Assembly (NCBI GenBank): GCA_009928665.1
Contig: SACF01000001.1
Coordinates: 186,001 to 250,000 of the forward strand
From: Alphaproteobacteria bacterium
Lineage (GTDB): Bacteria > Bacteroidota > Bacteroidia > Bacteroidales > FEN-979
DNA: 64,000 nucleotides
Reading direction: 5' to 3'
This document shows, in pieces, positions 18,621 through 26,115 of this stretch (positions within the stretch are counted from its first letter, which is position 1; every line of letters begins with the position of its first letter). A model generated the notes under the pieces. The model ran no database searches. It worked only from the letters and a program-made list of their open reading frames with translations, and was not told the DNA's origin. The translations under genes were made by a program, and so were the position numbers.

Positions 18621-19022
18621 TTATTTACTACAAAATTCAATAAGTACACCGTGGGTTGATTTCGGGTGCAGAAATCCTATGTTCATCCCTTCTGCGCCTT
18701 TCCGGGATGCTTTATCAATTAAATCGATTCCTTTTGCGGCAGCATTTTGTAAGGCGTCGGTGGCGTTATCGACAGCAAAGGCAATATGATGAATTCCTTC
18801 CCCTTTTTTCTGAAGGAATTTTCCGATAGGACCTTCCGGATCTGTAGATTCCAGCAATTCGATTTTTGTTTGTCCGACCTGGAAAAAAGCAGTTTTAACA
18901 CGCTGGTCTTTAACCTCTTCGATCGCATAACAGGATATTCCTAATAATTTTTCATAATAGGGAATACTGTCTTCAAGCGAATTCACAGCTATTCCAAGGT
19001 GTTCAATGTGAGTAGGTTTCAT
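18621..19022 (-). CDS. mce: Methylmalonyl-CoA epimerase
   Basis: Interconverts the R and S forms of methylmalonyl-CoA. The 133-residue VOC-fold protein has two beta-alpha-beta-beta modules. Metal ligand candidates are the His in HIEHLGIAV, the His in GIHHIAFAV and the Glu in GVLIEF near the C-terminus. As first gene of the operon it fixes the likely substrate of the decarboxylase: the mutase product is the R form and must be epimerised before decarboxylation. No mutase gene is present in the window. Confidence 0.94.
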   Translation of the reverse strand: MKPTHIEHLGIAVNSLEDSIPYYEKLLGISCYAIEEVKDQRVKTAFFQVGQTKIELLESTDPEGPIGKFLQKKGEGIHHIAFAVDNATDALQNAAAKGIDLIDKASRKGAEGMNIGFLHPKSTHGVLIEFCSK

Positions 19023-19049
19023 GATTATGTTGTTAATTATTTAACAGGA

Positions 19050-19079
19050 CAAAGTTACATAGTTTTTATGAGATGGCAA
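19050..19079 (-). promoter_or_regulatory. Promoter of the mce-mmdA-oadG-bccp-oadB operon
   Basis: Minus strand: TTG (19077-19079), 19 nt, TAACTTTG (19050-19057), 27 nt before the mce ATG. Both elements and the spacing fit the Bacteroidota sigma-ABfr consensus. Confidence 0.78.
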
Positions 19080-19135
19080 GGGATAAAAGGTTGAATATCC
19101 CTCATTTTTGTAACTTTAAAAGATTTTTCCGATGA

Positions 19136-19609
19136 ATGAAAAATATTGAGATTGAAAAGAAGTTCCTTGTAGATCACAAGAAGTGGCAGCTGGTTCCCAA
19201 AGGTACCGGGATTCTGTTTGATCAGGGGTATTTGAGTATTGACAAAGACAAAGTTGTACGGGTAAGGGCTGCCGGAGATAAAGGATATATTACAGTCAAA
19301 GGAGCCTCCGAGTCGATGGTCCGACCGGAGTACGAATATGTAATTCCATATTCTGATGCCATAGAACTGATATGTAATTTTTCAATCGGAAGGGTTAAAA
19401 AGCTAAGATATGATGTGGAATTCGGAGGCCGGAGATGGGAAGTGGATGAATTTCAGGGTGATAATTTCGGGTTGATATTAGCGGAGATAGAGTTGGAGAA
19501 TTCCGATTGCGTTATCGATTATCCTGATTGGATTCTACATGAAGTGACAGGTGATCAGCGATATTATAACTCCTATCTTTCGCATTATCCGTTTAATGCC
19601 TGGAGTTGA
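19136..19609 (+). CDS. CYTH / triphosphate tunnel domain protein
   Basis: A 157-residue CYTH-domain protein. The signature IEIEKKFLV (ExExK) is at residues 4-10, followed by alternating charged strands: KVVRVRAAG, YITVKGA, RPEYEYVIP and LAEIELE. These line a tunnel that binds triphosphate with metal. Short bacterial members act as inorganic triphosphatases or thiamine triphosphatases; the exact substrate is not visible. It stands alone, divergent from the mmd operon, and ends just before the integrated element. Confidence 0.88.
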   Translation: MKNIEIEKKFLVDHKKWQLVPKGTGILFDQGYLSIDKDKVVRVRAAGDKGYITVKGASESMVRPEYEYVIPYSDAIELICNFSIGRVKKLRYDVEFGGRRWEVDEFQGDNFGLILAEIELENSDCVIDYPDWILHEVTGDQRYYNSYLSHYPFNAWS

Positions 19610-19629
19610 CCGATCCCATAAAAGGAAAA

Positions 19630-19656
19630 GCCCTGAACTCATTATAAATTCAGGGC
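19630..19656 (+). terminator. Hairpin after the CYTH gene
   Basis: An 8-bp stem GCCCTGAA/TTCAGGGC (19630-19637 and 19649-19656), 21 nt after the stop codon. The trailing sequence CTTCCATT is only weakly T-rich, so a second hairpin at 19684 may complete termination. Confidence 0.55.
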
Positions 19657-19673
19657 CTTCCATTAAATAGGTT

Positions 19674-19686
19674 GTGGAGTATAGGG
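19674..19686 (+). repeat. Distal attachment repeat (attR-like)
   Basis: An exact 13-bp copy of the tRNA-Ala 3' end. The next 13 bases are a diverged remnant of the T-arm, which on the minus strand still folds as a 5-bp stem with a 6-nt loop. It marks the outer end of the element. Confidence 0.8.
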
Positions 19687-19702
19687 TTCTCAAACCCTTT
19701 TT
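19684..19702 (+). terminator. Short terminator formed by the att T-arm remnant
   Basis: GGGTT (19684-19688), loop CTCA, AACCC (19693-19697), then TTTTT. The hairpin uses the degenerate T-arm copy of the attachment repeat and could stop plus-strand transcripts from the CYTH gene before they enter the element. Confidence 0.55.
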
Positions 19703-19772
19703 CTGTTTTCCCGCTTATATCAAAGCTCACATAAACATTCATGATTTTAAATGTGAAGGTTCTAAGAAGTTT

Positions 19773-20153
19773 TTATTTAGAACGTTTCTCAATTATTTCC
19801 TTTTGTTTCTGAATCTGATTATCCCTCATTTGAATTTCTATATCATATTTTCTACTCAGTTCTTCTAATTTATGTGATAGGTAATCAATAACAGCCATTT
19901 GGTCATTAATTTTCTTTTTCATTTCCTCAATCCCGGAAGTTGTAACACCATCATAAGCCTCCGGATCAAAGAAGTTTCTTAGTGGTACATTTATAGCCTC
20001 TGCGATTTTTTCTAAGGTCTCAATCTTCATTGATTCTGTTTCTCCAGACATCGACTTATATAATGTTGTCTTTGAAACATTAATCATTTTCGCCAAAGAA
20101 GGCATACTAACATTTTTCTTTTTTGCCTCCTGTATAATTCTATTATAGTCCAT
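19773..20153 (-). CDS. XRE-family repressor with C-terminal coiled coil
   Basis: A 126-residue DNA-binding protein. Residues 8-62 form a Cro/C1-type helix-turn-helix: SMPSLAKMINVSKTTLYKSM with the following IETLEKIAEAINVPLRNFFD. Residues 72-124 are a charged helix likely to be a dimerising coiled coil. It is transcribed divergently from the excisionase-like gene across a 113-bp AT-rich gap, so it is the probable repressor deciding between the silent and active states of the element. No metal or protease site for induction is visible. Confidence 0.85.
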   Translation of the reverse strand: MDYNRIIQEAKKKNVSMPSLAKMINVSKTTLYKSMSGETESMKIETLEKIAEAINVPLRNFFDPEAYDGVTTSGIEEMKKKINDQMAVIDYLSHKLEELSRKYDIEIQMRDNQIQKQKEIIEKRSK

Positions 20154-20211
20154 GTTTATAAACAGTTGATAACTTTATTATACAAAGTATCATTTATGCT
20201 ACTTTTGGTTG

Positions 20212-20219
20212 TATATTTG
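20212..20219 (+). promoter_or_regulatory. Candidate -7 element of the element's rightward operon
   Basis: TATATTTG matches TAnnTTTG and is 47 nt before the excisionase-like gene, in the gap shared with the divergent repressor. No clear TTG at 19-21 nt upstream; regulated promoters often lack one. Confidence 0.4.
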
Positions 20220-20266
20220 ACACCATATTTATTCGTAATAACAAATATACCTTAATTTAATGAAAT

Positions 20267-20530
20267 ATGGAAACGGAAACCTTTGTTCTCATGCCAAAAC
20301 GTGTACTGGATGACATAAACCAAATTAAGATAAATGTCGAACAGATAAAGCATGCAGTTGAATCAACTAAAAAAGTTGGAGAGACATTATATTACACCTC
20401 TCAAGTCGCAAGGCTATTACGCAAAGCACCAAAGACAATAAAAAAAATGATCGAAGCCGGCGTTCTCCGTTCCACGGCAAACGGACTAATTCCGGAATCG
20501 GCCATTGAAAGTTATTTGAAAGGTGATTAA
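20267..20530 (+). CDS. Excisionase-like helix-turn-helix protein
   Basis: An 87-residue protein. The first 40 residues form a helix of the kind seen in small mobile-element regulators. The second half, LYYTSQVARLLRKAPKTIKKMIEAGVLRS and a short wing ending IPESAIESYLKG, is a MerR/Xis-like winged helix (HTH_17 type). Such proteins in Bacteroidota integrative elements are usually excisionases or directionality factors. It lies divergent to the XRE repressor and heads the plus-strand genes. The role is inferred from fold and position. Confidence 0.75.
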   Translation: METETFVLMPKRVLDDINQIKINVEQIKHAVESTKKVGETLYYTSQVARLLRKAPKTIKKMIEAGVLRSTANGLIPESAIESYLKGD

Positions 20531-20628
20531 AATTTCAATGTTGCCAAATCGGGCAAAACAGCTTTAACAATGAACAGTAGGCAGTATAATACTGCTTATA
20601 ATTTTTGTCAAACATAAACCTTAAATCT

Positions 20629-20850
20629 ATGAAAATGAATGATTATGAAACATGCCTAAACAGCAAAAATTTTTCCGATCAGCTTATATTCATTATTGAT
20701 AACGTTAATGATCGGCAGGAAAAATTAGCTGAAGTATTAATAGCCTTAACGAAAGGGGAGGTTGATTCCGAGTTATCTAATGCTGTTGACTCCCTTTGGA
20801 GTTACTTACTCCTTCTAAAATATGCACGTGCTGCACTAAACAAAGATTAA
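20629..20850 (+). CDS. Small acidic hypothetical protein
   Basis: About 73 residues from the ATG at 20629 (a second ATG follows at 20635). It is helical by eye and acidic at its N-terminal end, without a motif I recognise. It ends 10 nt before a strong terminator hairpin. Position among the early control genes suggests a regulatory or accessory replication role, but nothing in the sequence shows this. Confidence 0.55.
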   Translation: MKMNDYETCLNSKNFSDQLIFIIDNVNDRQEKLAEVLIALTKGEVDSELSNAVDSLWSYLLLLKYARAALNKD

Positions 20851-20860
20851 AAAAACAGAA

Positions 20861-20888
20861 AAGGCTGCCAGTTCCCGCTGGCAGCCTT
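20861..20888 (+). terminator. Strong terminator upstream of the RepA-like gene
   Basis: An 11-bp perfect stem AAGGCTGCCAG/CTGGCAGCCTT with the loop TTCCCG, followed by AAATTTTTTA. It lies only 14 nt before the ATG of the ATPase gene, leaving no room for a promoter between them. Confidence 0.85.
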
Positions 20889-20902
20889 AAATTTTTTAAT
20901 AC

Positions 20903-21982
20903 ATGAACGACGAGACAAATATACGAAATGATGGCAGTTTGTCAACACAAAAGCCAAAAAAATCACTATCTGAAAAAATTTCAGAATCGAGGCTGTTGAT
21001 TACAGAACCGATTGAAAAACCTCAAACTGTATTGTCTATTAACGAATCTGATTTTCAGTCTGTTTTGTGTACACTTGGAAATATTTCTCTGATACAGGGG
21101 CAGGCAAAATCCCGTAAATCTTTTTTAATGTCCTTCGTTGTGACTGCTTTAATAACAGGCAAGTATTTAAAATTTACAGGATCAATGCCGGAAGAAAAGA
21201 GAAAAATTTTGTTTTTCGACACCGAGCAGGGGCTATTTCATTCAAAAAAGGTACAAGAGCGAATTTATCGTTTATCAGGATTATCGGTCGATGCAGAATT
21301 TCAATTCTTAGAATTTTACAACCTAAGACCTTACAATTATAAAGAGCGAATTGAAATAATTAATCATCTAATTCTCTCAAAAAACGATGTTGGTTTTGTA
21401 ATCATAGATGGGATACGGGATTTAGTAAAAGACATTAACGATGCTGGGGAGGCAACAAATATTACAGGCCTGTTAATGAAATGGAGTGATCAGAAGGAAA
21501 TTCACATAATGAACGTTCTACACGAAAATAAAGGCGATCGAAATTCACGGGGTCATGTTGGTAGTGAACTTCAAAACAAAAGTGAAAGTGTTATTCGTGT
21601 AAGCAGGGAACCAGACCGTAAAGATTTTTCACGTGTCGAACCAGTTTTTTTAAGAGATCGTGACTTTGAAGAGTTTCTCTTCTCAATATCAAATGAAGGA
21701 GACCCGGAACTGGTTGAAAAATTTTCTAAACGGACTTATTGCAAACCCGCTGAAATGGATACTGAATTACACCAGGCATGGGTGAGAGAGGTTTTTACAA
21801 GAGACCCAGGCCCACTAAGTCAAAACCAGTATATCACTTTACTTAAAGCCATTTCAAGTGAATATGAAATAAAACTTGGAGACAATGCACTCCGTGACTG
21901 GGTAACATACCATTTTGACAACGGTTTAATTGCAAATCAAGGAACTACCAAAAATTTCAAAATTATATCATGTCTCACTTAA
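20903..21982 (+). CDS. RepA-like P-loop ATPase
   Basis: A 359-residue RecA-fold ATPase. The Walker A is GQAKSRKS near residues 66-73, with Arg in place of the usual second Gly, then ILFFDTEQG near 102-110 and the Walker B FVIIDGIRDLV near 160. The order and spacing match the hexameric RepA/AAA_25 helicase-loader type ATPases found in Bacteroidota mobile elements. The C-terminal 80 residues look like a separate winged-helix-like region. It directly precedes an AT-rich segment with repeated 13-bp motifs, so a role in starting replication of the excised element is likely. The start at 20903 follows a terminator hairpin. Confidence 0.78.
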   Translation: MNDETNIRNDGSLSTQKPKKSLSEKISESRLLITEPIEKPQTVLSINESDFQSVLCTLGNISLIQGQAKSRKSFLMSFVVTALITGKYLKFTGSMPEEKRKILFFDTEQGLFHSKKVQERIYRLSGLSVDAEFQFLEFYNLRPYNYKERIEIINHLILSKNDVGFVIIDGIRDLVKDINDAGEATNITGLLMKWSDQKEIHIMNVLHENKGDRNSRGHVGSELQNKSESVIRVSREPDRKDFSRVEPVFLRDRDFEEFLFSISNEGDPELVEKFSKRTYCKPAEMDTELHQAWVREVFTRDPGPLSQNQYITLLKAISSEYEIKLGDNALRDWVTYHFDNGLIANQGTTKNFKIISCLT

Positions 21983-22022
21983 ATGAACCATGTTAAGTTA
22001 CCATAATATATATAACACGGTT

Positions 22023-22090
22023 TTTAACATAACACGCTTTGTGTGTTACGTTAAAATCTGCTATATATATATACCCTTTAACGTAACACA
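22023..22090. repeat. Iteron-like repeats, candidate replication origin
   Basis: Three copies of the motif TTTAACRTAACAC: 22023-22035 (+, one base different), 22043-22055 (minus strand) and 22077-22089 (+). The last two make a perfect 14-bp inverted repeat when one more base is included, enclosing 21 nt with an ATATATATATA run. A further partial copy ATAACACGG lies at about 22012-22020, and AACCATGTTA is repeated at both sides of the region. Placement just after the RepA-like gene and the low melting point suggest an origin or an operator. Confidence 0.6.
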
Positions 22091-22177
22091 GTTATATAAC
22101 TGTATTTCAATTATATAGGCATGTTAAACCATGTTAGAGAATCTGAACCTTAATTTAACCCTTAATACAAATCAAAA

Positions 22178-22465
22178 ATGATACTGGAACGATTAAAGTT
22201 TTACGCTGACACTCCAAAGGCAAAAAATCAATATTTCTGCTGGAAATTAACTTCACTTATGAGTTTACAGGATGCCTTGTGGCGATTCTTCGATAAGGGC
22301 TGGTCTATTCGGTCGGCCTGGTATGAAAAGGTCAATACTGAGACCGCTGAAATGGAAAATGTAAGGCTAAACATTCAGGAGCAATTTGATGAATACATAA
22401 AGCAAAAATTTGCGCCTAATGGAAAATGGATTTGCATTAAGGGTCACAGTAAAGGTCATATTTAA
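22178..22465 (+). CDS. Hypothetical protein
   Basis: A 95-residue protein rich in Lys, Trp and aromatic residues (FCWKLTSLMSLQDALWRFFDKGWSIRSAWYEKV), soluble by appearance. I recognise no family. It starts about 90 nt after the repeat region and ends 58 nt before the large phage-like gene. Codon use resembles its AT-rich neighbours in the element. Confidence 0.5.
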   Translation: MILERLKFYADTPKAKNQYFCWKLTSLMSLQDALWRFFDKGWSIRSAWYEKVNTETAEMENVRLNIQEQFDEYIKQKFAPNGKWICIKGHSKGHI

Positions 22466-22523
22466 ACTGTCCTTTAAATTTTCGCTTGCCAACTATAAAT
22501 TCACAAAATCAAAATTAAAAATT

Positions 22524-24176
22524 ATGTTATCCCTAAAAATTAATGGTTTGCCGGTTGATGTTTCGCCTGATTTTTCTGTAACGATGAATCTGAAATCTCC
22601 GATATTCTGTGAACCCGGAAGTTATTCCTATCCTTTTAAAATCCCAGGTTCACAAAGAAATAAAGTTTATTTTAATTTTTCTCATAAAGTACCTTCAACA
22701 TCTTCACCTTATAAGGAATACGAGGGTGAGTTAACCTGGAACCAGATCACATTTTTTTCTGGTACTGTCAAGTTGAAAATTCTAAATGAAAATTTTTATG
22801 AAGGATATTTATTAAATGGAAACGGAGATTTTAATTATCGGAGAAAAAACTCATACCTGCAGGATATCGATTTTGGCACTCTGACATTTGAATCTGAATT
22901 ACAACGAATAGATTACATCAATGGTTGTTTGGGAAAATTTTATCCTGAAAGAAACATAGTGTTTCCACAGATTTTAAATAAAAGTTATTTTGAAGAGGAA
23001 CCAACAGATCCCTGGCACTTATATTTTAATTATTACAAAACATCTATTATTGCTTACGCAACCGAGAGTTATGGAAGAACTGTTATAGTGCCGATGCTTT
23101 ATTTAAAGTATGTACTGAAAACACTATTTGAAGGATTACATTATCAATTGATTGATGACTTTTTTTCAAAAGATTCAGATTTTAATTCCCTTGTTTTATT
23201 CAATTCTGTTGATTGTAATACTGATATTGATGGATTTTTCAAATATGATCCTACCAAGCTGTTTTTAAATTACCATGTTCCAAGAATGTCAATAAATGAT
23301 TTTCTATCTGGGCTTGAATCATTTTTTAACCTTAGAATATTTGTCAATAATAATACAAGATCCATTCAATTAAAATCAGTTGATAAAATTATTAAATCCT
23401 CTGAAACAACGAATTTTTCAGATAGGATAATTTCCGTATCTACAGAGCTTGAAGATCCCGTCACTGGTTTTCGTATCAAAATGGACGTGAAAACTGATGA
23501 TGAAGTGTATCAGGTTAGGGTCGAAGAACAAAACACATTAATAGAACATATCAAACCATCTGTTAAATCACTTACAGATTTGAATCCGTGGCCTTCGTCC
23601 AATATTTTCGATACCCGCTGGGTTGAAGAGAAGGAAAACTATTACATTTTAAGCAGTGGCAAAACTTGGATTCCGATTTCTGGTATGTATTGGGGGTGGA
23701 ACCTTTTTAGCGAGTGGATTTATAAAAACAGTAATGTCGATTTACAAACGAGATTTTCAACTTTAATGAGTGAAAATGTGCATCCATATAATGCGATTAT
23801 TGGTAACAAACGTGAAGATTGGGAGGATGTTTCGCCGAAACTATTTTTTGCCCGATTACAGGATGATGGATCTCTTGGTAAAAGAATGTCTGGGCGCTGT
23901 TTCGTGGCGGACCAATACGCAAATGTCAGTAACAACCTCTTCTATGGAGGTGAAAACGGTTTACTCAATAAGCATTACAAAACATATTTCGACTTTTCGA
24001 TTTCAACCAAATTAATAAAAGTGACAAAACGAATGTCATTTGTAGAACTAAAAGATTTTGATTTTTCTAAAAAATACTTTATAAACGGGGTCACCTATCT
24101 GGTAAAATCCATACAGGTCACGTTAAGAAGAGATAGGATAGAACCGGCTATATTGGAATGTTATAAAATAAGTTAA
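22524..24176 (+). CDS. Large phage-like protein, possibly tail or virion associated
   Basis: A 550-residue protein without signal peptide or membrane helix. The N-terminus (LKINGLPVDVSPDFSVTMNL, then SPIFCEPGSYSYPFKIPG and SQRNKVYF) resembles proteins in tailed prophages of Bacteroidota that begin with a short beta motif followed by a 'GS.SYPF.lP.s..N' signature; I cannot confirm this without a search. The rest is beta-rich with many Tyr, Phe and Asn. ATG 22524 is preferred over an earlier in-frame start at 22410 because the upstream gene ends at 22465. It is the largest gene of the element and very AT-rich. Confidence 0.6.
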   Translation: MLSLKINGLPVDVSPDFSVTMNLKSPIFCEPGSYSYPFKIPGSQRNKVYFNFSHKVPSTSSPYKEYEGELTWNQITFFSGTVKLKILNENFYEGYLLNGNGDFNYRRKNSYLQDIDFGTLTFESELQRIDYINGCLGKFYPERNIVFPQILNKSYFEEEPTDPWHLYFNYYKTSIIAYATESYGRTVIVPMLYLKYVLKTLFEGLHYQLIDDFFSKDSDFNSLVLFNSVDCNTDIDGFFKYDPTKLFLNYHVPRMSINDFLSGLESFFNLRIFVNNNTRSIQLKSVDKIIKSSETTNFSDRIISVSTELEDPVTGFRIKMDVKTDDEVYQVRVEEQNTLIEHIKPSVKSLTDLNPWPSSNIFDTRWVEEKENYYILSSGKTWIPISGMYWGWNLFSEWIYKNSNVDLQTRFSTLMSENVHPYNAIIGNKREDWEDVSPKLFFARLQDDGSLGKRMSGRCFVADQYANVSNNLFYGGENGLLNKHYKTYFDFSISTKLIKVTKRMSFVELKDFDFSKKYFINGVTYLVKSIQVTLRRDRIEPAILECYKIS

Positions 24177-24194
24177 CCATAATAGATCAGCCAT

Positions 24195-24428
24195 ATGCAA
24201 CCATTTTCAATACAAATAAAAAAAGCGCAATGTGAGGCGGTACGCTTTGCGATAAACTACAAACGCATGAACATTGCCGTTATTCGTGAAACTGCTTTAC
24301 CTGGCCCGATACCTGAAGGTGATCCTGATACACAAATGGATTTAGCCTTACTCAGTGAGGATTTGGCTGAAGTGTTTTATCTGGCTGATTTTGCAGCAAA
24401 GCAAAAATCGAGTATAACGTTATCATAA
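24195..24428 (+). CDS. Small hypothetical protein upstream of the ATP-grasp gene
   Basis: A 77-residue acidic protein: a short beta-like N-terminus (MQPFSIQIKKAQCEAVRFAINYKR), a Pro/Asp-rich middle (PGPIPEGDPDTQ) and a C-terminal helix. It starts 18 nt after the large phage-like gene and ends 19 nt before the RimK-like gene, so the three are probably one operon. It has no leader/core division or Cys/Thr/Glu repeats typical of graspetide precursors, so substrate status is only a possibility. Confidence 0.5.
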   Translation: MQPFSIQIKKAQCEAVRFAINYKRMNIAVIRETALPGPIPEGDPDTQMDLALLSEDLAEVFYLADFAAKQKSSITLS

Positions 24429-24447
24429 ACCATTAAACTTTAAAACC

Positions 24448-25515
24448 ATGTCAAAAAAATTAAACATCGGCCTGTTGACCACGTCACCGGCTGCAAACAA
24501 AAAACTCATTGAAACTATTGAAGCCAGGGGGCACACCTGCAAAATCCTAAATCCTGAAAAGCTGTATCTGTACATCTCAGAACATCAACAGGGATACGAC
24601 CGGTTTTATATTGAAACCGAGGGAGCTGAGCCGGAACGAATTCATGCAAAGAACATCGACGCTGTGATCCCACGTCTGGGCGCATCGGTTACATGGGGAT
24701 CGGCGGTACTTAGGTTCCTGACTGAAAACCTGGGAATTTACTGTTATAACAGTGCCTGGGGGCACATTATGGCTGGTGACAAAGGTTTCACCTTGCAAAG
24801 GCTGAGCAGCGCAGGGATCAGAGTACCAAGAACTATTATTTGTGAATCACCGGCACATGTTGCCTGGGCGGTTGAAAAACTGGGAATGCCTATTATTATT
24901 AAAACGACACACGGCAGCAAAGGAAAAACTGTCGGTATTGTAGATTCAGCCAGGTCAGCAAACTCCATGTTTGAATTTTGTTTCAATGCCGGGCTGAAAT
25001 GTTTGCTTGAAGAGTACATAGACTCCGGATCGACTGATTACCGGGTTTGGGTTGTTGGTGATCGCGTAGCTGTGACCATGAAACGAACAGCAGCCAACAA
25101 AAACGAATTCAAAGCAAATGTAAGTTTAGGCGGTCGTGGAGAAAAGGCGCAATTATCTGAAGAGGATGAACAGCTTTGTATAAAAGCAGCTCAATGCTTA
25201 GGGTTGGGGGTTGCAGGCGTCGATTTGATGAAACACAAAGATACCGGGCAATCCTACGTTATTGAGGCAAACAGTAACCCCGGCACGAAAGTTATTGAGT
25301 ACACCGGTCACAATGTGTTTGAAGACGTGGTAAAGCTGGTTGAAGACAATTGCAAAAAGGCGGGAAGCAATGAAACCAGTGCCAGCATATCAGCCAGGCA
25401 TGATCTTTTAATGTCCGTAAACCTCATGTCAAATATCGACCAATTGTTACGGAATAACGAACAAATGAAAACCGCCCTGATTGAGAATTTAAAAGTATTA
25501 GGCAAGTCTTTGTAA
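24448..25515 (+). CDS. RimK-like ATP-grasp ligase
   Basis: A 355-residue ATP-grasp enzyme of the RimK type, which joins amino acids such as glutamate to a carboxyl group with ATP. The N-terminal preATP-grasp part holds DAVIPRLGASVTWGSAVLRFL, then DKGFTLQRLSSAGIRVPRT, the glycine-rich loop IIKTTHGSKGKTVG near residue 150 and the metal site VIEANSNPG near 272. All core motifs look intact. Residues 305-355 form an extra helical tail not in standard RimK. Its base composition is richer in GC than the genes upstream. The target is unknown; no rpsF lies nearby. Confidence 0.85.
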   Translation: MSKKLNIGLLTTSPAANKKLIETIEARGHTCKILNPEKLYLYISEHQQGYDRFYIETEGAEPERIHAKNIDAVIPRLGASVTWGSAVLRFLTENLGIYCYNSAWGHIMAGDKGFTLQRLSSAGIRVPRTIICESPAHVAWAVEKLGMPIIIKTTHGSKGKTVGIVDSARSANSMFEFCFNAGLKCLLEEYIDSGSTDYRVWVVGDRVAVTMKRTAANKNEFKANVSLGGRGEKAQLSEEDEQLCIKAAQCLGLGVAGVDLMKHKDTGQSYVIEANSNPGTKVIEYTGHNVFEDVVKLVEDNCKKAGSNETSASISARHDLLMSVNLMSNIDQLLRNNEQMKTALIENLKVLGKSL

Positions 25516-25537
25516 TACAATCATTTATATCATATAT

Positions 25538-25583
25538 CCCGCCCGGATATAAGCTTGCACGTGCACCCTTTCATCCGGGCGGG
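25538..25583. repeat. GC-rich hairpin with internal palindrome
   Basis: A perfect 11-bp inverted repeat CCCGCCCGGAT/ATCCGGGCGGG (25538-25548 and 25573-25583) with a 24-nt loop that contains the palindrome TGCACGTGCA (25556-25565). It lacks a following T run, lies in a 219-nt gap after the RimK-like gene and stands out in an AT-rich element. It may be a terminator, a protein-binding site or a replication/packaging signal. Confidence 0.6.
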
Positions 25584-25734
25584 TCGTCCAGTAGGGTGTG
25601 AAGGAAGGTTATTTTTTAACCCCTATAAGCAAAAAAAAAATATTACATGTTTGATTATGTGGCACTTAAAAAATCTTTGGTTTTTATAGTGTTAACTATT
25701 GATTAAAAACATTCACATTTTAAAATGAAAGATC

Positions 25735-26115
25735 ATGCAAAAAGAATCACAAACGCAGCTTTTAAAAGAAGCATTAACAATAATTCCAAAGCGCAAAATT
25801 ATTATTCTGGCAGCCGAAAATGGTAATCGTAAAGCGATCCGGGTCATGAATCGGTTAACGGATCATGATAGAGAATTTGCTGATCTTGACAGCCTGTATA
25901 GAACCGGTGATATTACCAGGGAGTACTACCTCAAAGAATCTGACCTTATCTTTAAGCAAATACGCAGAATCATTCATGGTTTTGACACGACAGAAATCAT
26001 GGCGAAGGAATACGTTAAAAAACAGGTAACGGGATCCTCTGCTATTACTATTAATTACGATCCTAAAGAAGATCCGGACCTTATCCTGATTAAAAGGGTT
26101 TGCGGTATTAAGTAG
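25735..26115 (+). CDS. Hypothetical protein, element-encoded
   Basis: A 126-residue basic, mostly helical protein (IPKRKIIILAAENGNRKAIRVMNRLTDHDREFADLDSLY in part, then a second helix pair ending ATITINYDP-like residues). No known family recognised. Its last 8 bases overlap the 3' end of the integrase gene, which is read in the opposite direction, so the two transcripts converge. Confidence 0.55.
   Translation: MQKESQTQLLKEALTIIPKRKIIILAAENGNRKAIRVMNRLTDHDREFADLDSLYRTGDITREYYLKESDLIFKQIRRIIHGFDTTEIMAKEYVKKQVTGSSAITINYDPKEDPDLILIKRVCGIK

Noticed and set aside
20605..20628. TTG start extending the small protein at 20629 upstream
   Set aside because: Two ATG codons follow closely, and the extension has no conserved feature.
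24195..24428. Graspetide (RiPP) precursor next to the ATP-grasp gene
   Set aside because: It lacks a core with Thr/Ser/Lys and Glu/Asp repeats and a leader motif; kept only as a possible partner protein.
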